64,000 nt of DNA. Origin: Tahibacter harae. GTDB taxonomy: Bacteria > Pseudomonadota > Gammaproteobacteria > Xanthomonadales > Rhodanobacteraceae. This document shows positions 8,793-16,475 of this stretch, piece after piece; position 1 is the stretch's first letter, and each line of letters starts with the position of its first letter. The stretch covers positions 62,001-126,000 of the forward strand of contig NZ_JANFQO010000011.1 of assembly GCF_024437735.1 (NCBI RefSeq), written 5' to 3'. The notes under the pieces were generated by a model. It worked only from the letters and a program-made list of their open reading frames with translations. It did no database searches and had not been told where the DNA came from. A program made the translations under genes and the position numbers.

Positions 8793-9593
8793 ATGACTGT
8801 TTCCGCCCGCCAGCCCGTCTTGTTCCTGGGCCACGGTTCGCCCATGAACGCCATCGAGGACAACCGCTGGAGCCGCGCCCTGCGCGAACTCGGCACGCAA
8901 CTGGTGCGCCCGCGCGCGGTGCTGGCCATATCCGCGCACTGGTTCGAGCCGGCGCCCAGCCGGCTGACCGCCCAGGCGCAGCCGCAGACCATCCACGATT
9001 TCGGCGGCTTCCCGGCCGAGCTGTTCGCCGTGCAATACCCGGCGCCCGGCGCGCCGGAACTGGCGGCGCAGATTGCCGCGGCCAGCGACGGCCGCCTGCG
9101 CACCACCCAGGAATGGGGCCTGGACCACGGCAGCTGGAGTGTGCTGCGCCACCTGTTCCCGGCTGCCGATGTGCCGGTGATCCAGCTCAGCATGGACAGC
9201 CGCCTGCCGCCGGCGGCGCACCTCGCCCTGGGCGCGCAGCTCGCGCCGCTGCGCGACCAGGGCGTGCTGATCCTGGGCAGCGGCAATATCGTGCACAACC
9301 TCGGCCATGCCTTCCGCGCCTGGCGCGCCGGCGATACGTCCACGCCGGCCTGGGCGCAGCGCTTCGATGCGGATATCGCCGCGGCGCTGCAGTCGGACCA
9401 GCCCGAAAAGACCGTGGCGCTGTTCCAGGGCAGCGACGCCGCCCTTTCGCATCCCAGCCCGGAACATTTCCTGCCGCTGCTGTACGCCGTCGGCGCGGCC
9501 GGCGCGCAGGATCAGGTCGATTTTCCGGTCACGGGCTTCGACATGGGTTCGCTGTCCATGCGCAGCGTGCGCTTTGCGCCGCTTCCTGCTTGA
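8793..9593 (+). CDS. ygiD: Class III extradiol dioxygenase, 4,5-DOPA dioxygenase family
   Basis: A 266-residue member of the LigB-type YgiD family, which opens catechol rings such as DOPA at the 4,5 position and binds one metal ion in the cytoplasm. Signature motifs are LFLGHGSPMNAIEDN, LAISAHWFE (metal His), TIHDFGGFPAELF, QEWGLDHGSWSVL, GSGNIVHNLG and SPEHFLPLLYAVGA. The ATG at 8793 follows AGGA by about 6 bases; the upstream in-frame ATG at 8775 has no ribosome-binding site. The next gene starts 33 bp downstream and is probably co-transcribed. Confidence 0.92.
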   Translation: MTVSARQPVLFLGHGSPMNAIEDNRWSRALRELGTQLVRPRAVLAISAHWFEPAPSRLTAQAQPQTIHDFGGFPAELFAVQYPAPGAPELAAQIAAASDGRLRTTQEWGLDHGSWSVLRHLFPAADVPVIQLSMDSRLPPAAHLALGAQLAPLRDQGVLILGSGNIVHNLGHAFRAWRAGDTSTPAWAQRFDADIAAALQSDQPEKTVALFQGSDAALSHPSPEHFLPLLYAVGAAGAQDQVDFPVTGFDMGSLSMRSVRFAPLPA

Positions 9594-9626
9594 ATCGCGG
9601 CACCGACCAATGAGCAGGATGCCGAC

Positions 9627-10841
9627 ATGGGCAAGGGGATACTGGGGGCCGTCGACGAGATCAAGGCCGCGCTGCAGCGGCACGACAAGCGCGCCCGCCC
9701 GGGCGGCCTGGACTGCGTCATCGCCGACAGCGTGGAGTTCCTCAATCCTGCACACTGGGATGCGCTGACCGCCGGCGCATCCTTCTTCATGCGCCGCGAC
9801 TACCGGCGCCTGCTGGAAACCCATTCGCCGCAGGGCATGAGCCAGCGCTACGCCCTGGTCTACCGCAACGGCAAACCCATCGTCGCGCTGGCCGCGCAGG
9901 TGCTGGAAGTGCGCGGCCACCAGCTCGCCAACCTGCCCGAATCGCGCGTGCGCAAGAAGGCGCTGCAGCAGTTCCGCACGCGCATCCTGGTCTGCGGCAG
10001 CCTGGTCTCCAGCGGCTTCCACGGCCTGGCCTTCGCCGCGGACGAAGATCCGGCCCTGCTCTGGCACGGCGTGGCCGAAGCGCTGTACCGCATCCGCCGC
10101 GCCGACCGCCTGCACGGCCAGATCGATTACGTGATGATCAAGGACCTGGACGACGCGCGTAACGCCGCCGCCACGCCGCTGCGCGATTTCAGCTACCGGC
10201 CGCTGGCGACCGAACCGGAGATGGCGATGCCGGTGCGGCCGCAGTGGAAGGATTTCGCCGGCTATCTCGCCGATCTGAATTCCAACTACCGCAGCAAGGC
10301 CAAGAAGATCATCAAGCAGGTGCAGGACGCCGGCTACCGCGTCGAACGCAATGCCGATGCGGCCGCGCACGACGCGCGCCTGCACGAACTCTACAGCGCG
10401 GTGGAACAGCGCGCGTCCACGCGACTGTCGGCGCTGCCGCCGGGCTATTTCGGCGCGCTGGCGCAATTGGCCGGTGCGGAGAATTTCCGCTGCACGCTGA
10501 TCCGCAACGACGAGCACATCGCCGGCTTCATGAGCACGATCAAGGACGGTTCCCGCGCGCTGGGCTATTACGTGGGACTGGATTACGCCGTCAACGCGAC
10601 CGTGCCCTTGTACCTGCGCTTGCTGCAAAGCCTGATCGAGGATGCGATCGAGCTGGGCTGCAGCGAACTCAGTTTCGGCCGCACCGCGGCCGAGCCCAAG
10701 GCGTCGCTGGGCGCGGTCGCGCATTCCAGCCATGTGTGGCTGCGCCATCGCCTGCCTGCGGTGAATGCCCTGGTGCGCGAGATATTCACGCGCGTGGAAC
10801 CGGAGGAAGTGCCGCAGCGCAAGCCGTTCAAGGAAGCCTGA
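9627..10841 (+). CDS. GNAT/FemAB-like acyltransferase
   Basis: A 404-residue cytoplasmic protein whose C-terminal part (about residues 205-380) has the BioF2/FemAB-type GNAT fold: YRSKAKKIIKQVQDAGYRVER, ENFRCTLIRNDEHIAGFMST, ALGYYVGLDYAVNAT and IELGCSELSFGRTAAEPKASLGA. The N-terminal 200 residues form a second, GNAT-like half that includes SFFMRRDYRRLLE and LICG-type strands. Proteins of this type transfer amino acids or acyl groups to peptidoglycan precursors or surface molecules; the acceptor here is unknown. AGGA precedes the ATG. The 33-bp gap to ygiD suggests one operon. Confidence 0.75.
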   Translation: MGKGILGAVDEIKAALQRHDKRARPGGLDCVIADSVEFLNPAHWDALTAGASFFMRRDYRRLLETHSPQGMSQRYALVYRNGKPIVALAAQVLEVRGHQLANLPESRVRKKALQQFRTRILVCGSLVSSGFHGLAFAADEDPALLWHGVAEALYRIRRADRLHGQIDYVMIKDLDDARNAAATPLRDFSYRPLATEPEMAMPVRPQWKDFAGYLADLNSNYRSKAKKIIKQVQDAGYRVERNADAAAHDARLHELYSAVEQRASTRLSALPPGYFGALAQLAGAENFRCTLIRNDEHIAGFMSTIKDGSRALGYYVGLDYAVNATVPLYLRLLQSLIEDAIELGCSELSFGRTAAEPKASLGAVAHSSHVWLRHRLPAVNALVREIFTRVEPEEVPQRKPFKEA

Positions 10842-11049
10842 GCGCCGCGGCGGGCCGCCGCGCGATGCCGTATCCGGCTGCGGCGCGACTGCCGCATTGA
10901 GGCGGAGGACGGCCGCGCGGCGCAGCCCGCCTTCCTGCCGCTGCGCGCCTGCCCGCCGGCGGCTGCGGCACGATGTCACGCTGCCTGCCGCCCGCGGCGG
11001 CGCGTGCTAGCGTGTGGCGGCATCGTCGCGATGCGCCCCGGGTGATGCG

Positions 11050-11415
11050 ATGAATACCTGGCTGCTTGCTGCAACCGTGCTGGCCGTCGTGGTCGGCCTG
11101 ATCCACTCGCTGCTGGGCGAAGTGCTGATCTTCCGGCGCCAGCCGCGCGACGCCGCCGGCCGGCGCCGGCTGCAGCGGCCGTTCGACATACTCTGGGCGT
11201 GCTGGCATATCGCGACCGTGTTTGGTCTCGCGCTGGCGGCGCTGCTGTGGCAGCTGGCCGCGATGCCGGAACCGCTCGCGCTGCGCGGTTTCCTGCTGAA
11301 TGTGGTCGCCATCGCCTATGCGGTCAGCGCCCTGCTGGTGCTGTTCGGCACGCGCGGCCGGCATCCGGGCTGGGCCGGATTGGGCGGCGTGGCGGTGCTG
11401 GTCATGCTGGCCTGA
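11050..11415 (+). CDS. Small multi-pass membrane protein
   Basis: A 121-residue protein with about four hydrophobic segments: residues 4-22 (LLAATVLAVVVGLIHSLLG), 50-70, 80-98 and 104-121. A basic cytoplasmic loop (RRQPRDAAGRRRLQRPFD) follows the first helix. The ATG at 11050 opens the first membrane segment; the in-frame extension upstream is not hydrophobic. Similar small proteins occur in proteobacteria, but I know of no assigned function. The gene stands alone between an acyltransferase gene and a convergent YdeI-like gene. Confidence 0.7.
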   Translation: MNTWLLAATVLAVVVGLIHSLLGEVLIFRRQPRDAAGRRRLQRPFDILWACWHIATVFGLALAALLWQLAAMPEPLALRGFLLNVVAIAYAVSALLVLFGTRGRHPGWAGLGGVAVLVMLA

Positions 11416-11548
11416 CGGATGGGCTGCGGCGCCGCTGCAACGCGGGCGATATCCCGGGCACTGGCCAGAACGATGAGCAGGCGATCCTGCCGCAGTGCCC
11501 GGGCCACGACGCGCGCAGGACGCCGGCTGCCGGCAGCGCGGAAATGCC

Positions 11549-12121
11549 TCAGCGCCGCGTGAACTGCGGCGAGGTCTCGCCGCGCTCGCAATGCGCGATC
11601 AGGCTGTCCAGGCGGCGCTCGCGCGTCGACTCCTGCTTGGCGCCGCTCACCCAGTTGCAGCAGGCGCGCCGGTAGGAGGCGTTCTGCGCGTCAAAGAACG
11701 CGGCGGCGGCGGGATGCTGGTCCAGGCGTGCACGCTGCGCCGGTTCCAGCGCTTCGCGCCGCACTTCGTAGGAATACACGGCGGTCTTCTCCGCGCGCCG
11801 CGCGGCGAAGGCGGCGCGGCCGGCGGGCTGCACCAGACCGGCCTTTTCCAGTTCGCCCATGCGGCGGATATTCACCGTGCTCCAGATGCTGCCCGGCTTG
11901 CGCGGCGTGAAGCGGATGCGATAGCGCTGTTCGTCCACGCGCTGGCGGCGGCCGTCTATCCAGCCGTAGCACAGGGCCTGGTCCACCGATTGCGGCCAGG
12001 TCATGCTGGGCTCGCCGGTGCCGGCCTTGTGATAGCCGACCCACAGCTCTGTCGCGCTGGCGTGATGGCGCTGCAGCCAGCGGCGGAATTCGTCCGGCGT
12101 ACGGAAATATTCGGCATCCAT
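11549..12121 (-). CDS. YdeI/OmpD-associated family protein
   Basis: A 190-residue cytoplasmic protein of the YdeI (bacteriocin-protection/OmpD-associated) family. Typical motifs are FRTPDEFRRWLQRHHASATE, LWVGYHKAGTG, MTWPQSVDQALCYGWIDG, YRIRFTPRKPGSIWSTVN and a C-terminal segment with FFDAQNASYRRACCNWVSGAK. Family members are small stress- or bacteriocin-linked proteins without a settled biochemical role. The start at 12121 gives the usual family length; another in-frame ATG lies 21 bases upstream at 12142. It is divergent from the di-iron protein at 12390. Confidence 0.88.
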   Translation of the reverse strand: MDAEYFRTPDEFRRWLQRHHASATELWVGYHKAGTGEPSMTWPQSVDQALCYGWIDGRRQRVDEQRYRIRFTPRKPGSIWSTVNIRRMGELEKAGLVQPAGRAAFAARRAEKTAVYSYEVRREALEPAQRARLDQHPAAAAFFDAQNASYRRACCNWVSGAKQESTRERRLDSLIAHCERGETSPQFTRR

Positions 12122-12389
12122 GGTGCTGGTCCGGCGAAGCATGCGGCGAGTATGCGATCTGCCGCGGGCAGCGGCCAGCGGGCGGATGCCGCTAGCAAAA
12201 ACTTGCAGTCGGCGTTCCGCTGACGACGGACGCGAGTCGCCAGAGGCCCGGCGCCAGTGGCGAAAAAGGCCGCGACGCCAGCGCCATCGCCCGCGCGCTG
12301 TCAGCACCACGCCCGAAATTGCCCCGCCGCCGCCGCCATCGCCACCGGGGGCGCGCGCACTGTGCAGGCTGTTTCCTCCGGAGCCCGCC

Positions 12390-13280
12390 ATGTCCCTGCT
12401 CAAGCCCGCCGCGCGTCCGCTGCGCAGCACCGATTTCGCCTGGTCGCAACTGCTGCCCGCCGGCTACGATGCCGCGCTGCTGCATATCCTGCGCACCACG
12501 GCCCTGGTCGAATCCCGCGCCGACCAGTACGCCGACTATCTGCGCGCCGTTTTCGCCGCACGCGGCAGCGAGTGGCGCGCGGCCATTGACGGCTGGAACC
12601 GCGAAGAACGCGAACACGGCGTGGTGCTGCGCCGCCTGTGCGAAGCCGCCGACGGCGAATTCGGCTTCGACGCGGCGCTGAAGGCCTATCTTGACGGTGT
12701 GGACTATCACGCCTGCGACGGCATTTCGGTGCGCGGCTCCATCGCCGGCGAGCTGGTTGCGCGCTGCGTGGTCGAAGCCCTGGCCAGCACTTTCTACCGC
12801 GTGCTGCGCGACCGTTGCGCCGACCCGCTGGGCCGCGCCGTACTGCATGCCCTGTCCCAGGACGAGGCGCGCCACTACGGCATGTTTCACGCCATGCTGC
12901 AGGCAGAGCGGGCGCGTACGCCGCTGAGCCTGTGGCAGCGCCTGCGCGTAGGACTGGGCCGCATGCTGGAACTCAGCGACGACCAGATCATGTTCGCCTC
13001 CTGGCTGGTCGATGCGGACTCGGCCCCGCGCTACGCCTGTCACGCCGCCGCGCGGCGCTACAACGCGGACCTGTATCCGCACTACCGATTTGCGCATCTG
13101 CATTACGCGGCCCGGCTGCTCTGTCCCGCACTGTTCGGCCTGCGTCACGATGGCCTGAGCCGCGTGTTCGCCGCCGGGCTGTGGCTGGGCGTGCGTGCGC
13201 GTGCGCTGCTGTCGGCGTTGCGTCCGCCCCGGCGTGAAATGCAGGAGGCGGCGTGGCGCGACCGGCTGCGTATGCCGTAA
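12390..13280 (+). CDS. Putative di-iron ferritin-like oxidoreductase
   Basis: A 296-residue, largely helical protein carrying the spacing of a four-helix di-iron site: Glu in LVESRADQY, ExxH in REEREHG, Glu in IAGELVAR and ExxH in DEARHYGMFH. This E/ExxH/E/ExxH pattern is shared by acyl-ACP desaturases, AurF-type N-oxygenases and rubrerythrin relatives. The C-terminal 100 residues are Arg/Ala-rich and amphipathic. Start choice: GGAG 8 bases before the ATG at 12390. The substrate cannot be read from sequence; acyl-chain desaturation or amine/arene oxygenation are both possible. Confidence 0.7.
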   Translation: MSLLKPAARPLRSTDFAWSQLLPAGYDAALLHILRTTALVESRADQYADYLRAVFAARGSEWRAAIDGWNREEREHGVVLRRLCEAADGEFGFDAALKAYLDGVDYHACDGISVRGSIAGELVARCVVEALASTFYRVLRDRCADPLGRAVLHALSQDEARHYGMFHAMLQAERARTPLSLWQRLRVGLGRMLELSDDQIMFASWLVDADSAPRYACHAAARRYNADLYPHYRFAHLHYAARLLCPALFGLRHDGLSRVFAAGLWLGVRARALLSALRPPRREMQEAAWRDRLRMP

Positions 13281-13380
13281 TGCAACGACGCGCCATCCGT
13301 TCCCGTCGCGGACAGGCGAGCCTGACTCCGGCGATGAGGACAGCCGGCCGCTGCGGGCAGGCGCTGCCCGGTCGCGGCGT

Positions 13381-15435
13381 CTAGTGCTGCCGCACGGCGG
13401 AGTCCCGCCACAACCAGCGGAACAGCGCGCCCATCTCGGCTGCCTGCGCCGCCGCATCGCACAGCCTGCGGCGAACCTCCGAGCGCAATTGCGTGCGTGT
13501 GGCGCGCAGTTCATCCACGTGCTGTGCCATAGCCACGGCCTGCGCCACATAGCCGGCAATGTCCGGCGCCACCCATGCGGCGCGCCCCAGCCGCTGCAAC
13601 AGGCTTGCGCTCTGGCGGCTCACGAAGCTGCTGCCCGGCAAGGTGATTACCGCGGCGCCCATCCACAGCGCATCCGCTGTGGTGGTGCAGCCGGAGAACG
13701 GGAATGGATCCAGCGCAATATCGGCGTGCCGGTAGGCGGCGAGCAGATCGGCGTAGCTGCGCTTGGCGTGGAGCCGCAGGCGTTGCGCGTCTATGCCGCG
13801 CCGGGAAAAGCGTTCGACGGTGTGCGCGCGTACCTGCGCATCGCCCAGCAATCCGGCGCCGAGTTCCAGCCGGGCATCGGGCACACGCCGCAGGATTTCG
13901 GCCCAGGCATCAAGCACGCCGTCGTTGAGTTTGGCCAGACGGTTGAACGAAACGAATACGGGCGCGTCCGCGGCGCTGCCGGCGTGATCCGGCAGCGGCG
14001 CCTGCGCCGGCGGGCTGTAGCAGAAGCGTCCGCTGTGCAGCCGGTGCAGCGTTTCCACATAGCGCTGGGGCGAATCTGCAGGTGTCAGCCATTCGTCGCT
14101 GATCCAGCCGTCCATGGCTGCCAGGCCCGTGGTGTTGAAATAGTCCAGCCAGCACAGCTGCACCGGCGCCACGCGCTGGGCGAGCACGCGCAGGCGGTTG
14201 CCGAAGGAATGGCCGGCGAGATCGACGGCGATGTCGAACTGCTGTTCGCGCAGCCGCTGCAGCAGGCTTTCGTCATCGAGGCCGCGCGCATCCAGCCAGG
14301 TGTCGGCCATTGCGCGGAAGCCGGCGGTCGCCTCGTCTGCGGCGCCGCTCAGCGAAACCAGGACGTGCTGGAAATTTTCCCGGTCGAAGGCGGCGAGTGT
14401 GTCCGTCAGGAAACTGGTCACCGGGCCGGCGTTGAACCGCGGCGAGATCCAGCCTATGCGCAGGCGGCGCCCGGCATCGGCGCTTTGCGTGCGCACGAAA
14501 GCCGTGCCGAACGGCGGTGCGTAGCGGCGGATCCAGTCCGTATGCGCAGCGAACAGGCTGGTGGTGTCCTGCGCCGGATCGTAGTGCGAAAGAATCAGAC
14601 GGCGGTTGGCCGACTCCGCGCCGAAATCGCTGCGTGCCTGCAGCGTGGCGTACAAGGCCAGCCCCGCTTCCACGTCGCCGCGGTCGATCAGGCTGACGGC
14701 GCGCATTTCCTGCGGCTCCAGCGCGTCCGGCCGCAGGGCGTGCGCTGCTTCGCTCCAGGCCAGCGCCTCGCTGGAGCGGCTGCGCTGGTGCAGCAGGCGC
14801 GCGATACGGACCAGCCGTTCGTAGCCGGGACGGGCCGGCTGCGGAAACCTGTGCAGCAATGCCAGCGCCTGATCCAGCGCGCCGCTGGCGAGGAAATCGT
14901 CGACAGCATCCAGTGCGGCGGCATCATCGGGAAATCCCGCGGCCGATGCCGTTTCCAGCGCCTGTTCATCCTGTCCCTGCTGCAACAGGACCTGGATCAG
15001 CAATCGCCGCGCCGGTGCGAAATCCGCCCGCAGCGCCAGCGCCGAGCGCAGCGCCGCGGCGCTCTGCGCCAGCCGCTTTTGCTGTTGCAGCGCGGTGCCC
15101 AGGCACAGCCACACTTGCGGCCTGTCGCCGCTGTCCGCGAGCAGCTGACGCGCCAGGGCTTCCGCCGCCTCCGGTGGGCCGAGCTGCGCCAGCAGCGTGG
15201 CTTTGAGTTCGCCCATCGCCGGATTGGCCGGTTCCAGCCGCAGGGCCTGGTCGATCTCTGCGAGCGCCGCGCGCGAAGCGCCCGACTGGTGCAGCAGCAG
15301 CGCCAGCAGAAAGCGCGGCAGCGGCAGATCCGCTGCCTGCGCGGTCAGCTGGCGCAGAAGCGCGACGGCTTCCGGCAGCTTGCCTGTTTGCGCAAGCTGC
15401 AGGGCGTGCTGGATTCGCTGTTCGGGGGAAACCAT
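13381..15435 (-). CDS. TPR protein with GT41 (SPINDLY/OGT-type) glycosyltransferase domain
   Basis: A 684-residue protein. Residues 1-300 consist of tetratricopeptide helices (for example EAVALLRQLTAQAADLPLPR and SAAALRSALALRADFAPARR). From about residue 320 the GT41 catalytic region begins: RRLRIGWISPRFNAGPV, FDIAVDLAGHSFGNRL, VQLCWLDYFNTTGL, FVSFNRLAKLNDGVLDAW, LDPFPFSGCTTTADALWMGA and ITLPGSSFVSRQSASLL. These are hallmark SPINDLY/O-GlcNAc-transferase segments. Such enzymes glycosylate Ser/Thr of cytoplasmic proteins or build surface glycans. The gene is not part of an obvious operon. Its activity (GlcNAc versus fucose) cannot be decided from sequence alone. Confidence 0.9.
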   Translation of the reverse strand: MVSPEQRIQHALQLAQTGKLPEAVALLRQLTAQAADLPLPRFLLALLLHQSGASRAALAEIDQALRLEPANPAMGELKATLLAQLGPPEAAEALARQLLADSGDRPQVWLCLGTALQQQKRLAQSAAALRSALALRADFAPARRLLIQVLLQQGQDEQALETASAAGFPDDAAALDAVDDFLASGALDQALALLHRFPQPARPGYERLVRIARLLHQRSRSSEALAWSEAAHALRPDALEPQEMRAVSLIDRGDVEAGLALYATLQARSDFGAESANRRLILSHYDPAQDTTSLFAAHTDWIRRYAPPFGTAFVRTQSADAGRRLRIGWISPRFNAGPVTSFLTDTLAAFDRENFQHVLVSLSGAADEATAGFRAMADTWLDARGLDDESLLQRLREQQFDIAVDLAGHSFGNRLRVLAQRVAPVQLCWLDYFNTTGLAAMDGWISDEWLTPADSPQRYVETLHRLHSGRFCYSPPAQAPLPDHAGSAADAPVFVSFNRLAKLNDGVLDAWAEILRRVPDARLELGAGLLGDAQVRAHTVERFSRRGIDAQRLRLHAKRSYADLLAAYRHADIALDPFPFSGCTTTADALWMGAAVITLPGSSFVSRQSASLLQRLGRAAWVAPDIAGYVAQAVAMAQHVDELRATRTQLRSEVRRRLCDAAAQAAEMGALFRWLWRDSAVRQH

Positions 15436-15753
15436 CGGCAGATGTGGCAGTCCATGCGGCTACAAGGTGTGCTCGGCGCGGAGACTAGCATCCGGGTGAC
15501 CGGACCCTGCTGTGGTGCCGGCATCCGCACCGCGGCGAATGCGGGCAAGCCCCAGGCAAATCATGGCGGATCTGCGCGGCTGCGCTACCTGGCGGCGTCC
15601 CCCCTTGTCCGGTGCCGCGGCGCAAGCCGTGCGTCGGATCAGCCGGCGGCCTGGCTTGACAGGTGCCGCGGGGCCAACCACCATCCGGCGCGCGCTTTCC
15701 CAATCCCGCGTACTCCGTACGCCGGGCGCAGCGACCATCTGCTTCAGCACCTC
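15436..15753. other. Divergent intergenic region
   Basis: A 318-bp spacer between the GT41 gene and a small membrane-protein gene. No RNA gene, repeat or clear promoter is visible; the overlapping frames are compositional. Confidence 0.45.
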
Positions 15754-15975
15754 ATGAAAACCAGCGTCTCCATCGCTGTCGGTCTGCTGGTTTCCTACCT
15801 GGCCCTCATCTGGGCCGTGGGGCATCTCGATACCGTCTCCGGCGCCCTGTGCAGTGCGGATTTCACGCTTCCCGCCATGGCCTGCCGTTTTGGCGGTCTT
15901 GGCATCACGCTGCTGCTGGTGCCGCTGTCCGGCCTGATCGCATTCCTGCTTGTCCGGGGCGCGATGGCGAAGTGA
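15754..15975 (+). CDS. Small two-helix membrane protein
   Basis: A 73-residue protein with two hydrophobic segments, about residues 5-25 (SIAVGLLVSYLALIWAVG) and 49-70 (GITLLLVPLSGLIAFLLV). They are joined by a periplasm-facing loop with two Cys (ALCSADFTLPAMACRF) that could form a disulfide. I do not recognise the family. The ATG at 15754 lacks a strong ribosome-binding site. Coding is supported by the clean hydrophobic pattern and the GC-rich third positions. Confidence 0.55.
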   Translation: MKTSVSIAVGLLVSYLALIWAVGHLDTVSGALCSADFTLPAMACRFGGLGITLLLVPLSGLIAFLLVRGAMAK

Positions 15976-16475
15976 CATAGCGGTCCGGCATATACCGGCC
16001 TGCGTGAACTGTGGCATCCCGCGTCAGCCGCAAGCCTTCCTCGCTACGTGACCGTCAGCGGCGCGCAGCCGGGTCGTCGCCCTGCCGTACGCGCTGATAT
16101 GGCTGCACCACTGCCCGAAGCCGCTGTTTCTGCGGGGCATCCGCGCATCGCAGGCGGCTGTTCAGCTCACGGCCGCCGAACGGCTGGCGTAGTTTCACTA
16201 GGTGCTGCGTGACCGCACACGCAGGTGCCAGGCGGTGGCGGCCGGTCCTGAAAGAGGCCCGCCTGAAGCAGGCGTATCCACTGGTCTTGCAGCGGCCTGC
16301 CCGGGTCTGGTCCGTAGGCGCGGCGGGTCGCCTCGGACCCGGCGAATTGATCGGAGGCCAACGATTCCTGCGGACTGGATCAGTGCGCTGCAGTCGTTGC
16401 CGGCTCCAGCGCCGTTGGTCCCGACGGCTGTATTTCCCGCTGCTCTTTCAACGCCACGAAGGCGCTGCCGCGCGG
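15976..16475. other. Gene-free spacer
   Basis: These 500 bp lie between a small membrane gene and the convergent BNR-repeat gene. A 64-codon minus-strand frame at 16167-16361 has weak coding character and no ribosome-binding site. I see no element I can name. Confidence 0.4.

Noticed and set aside
8571-10979. 802-codon minus-strand frame
   Set aside because: It lies opposite the ygiD and GNAT genes, is Arg/Gln/His-rich and matches no family; it results from high GC content.
13195-15975. 926-codon plus-strand frame
   Set aside because: It is antisense to the GT41 gene; only its last 73 codons, which encode a two-helix membrane protein, are credible.
16167-16361. 64-codon minus-strand frame as a small gene
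   Set aside because: It has mixed codon bias, no ribosome-binding site and no recognisable features.
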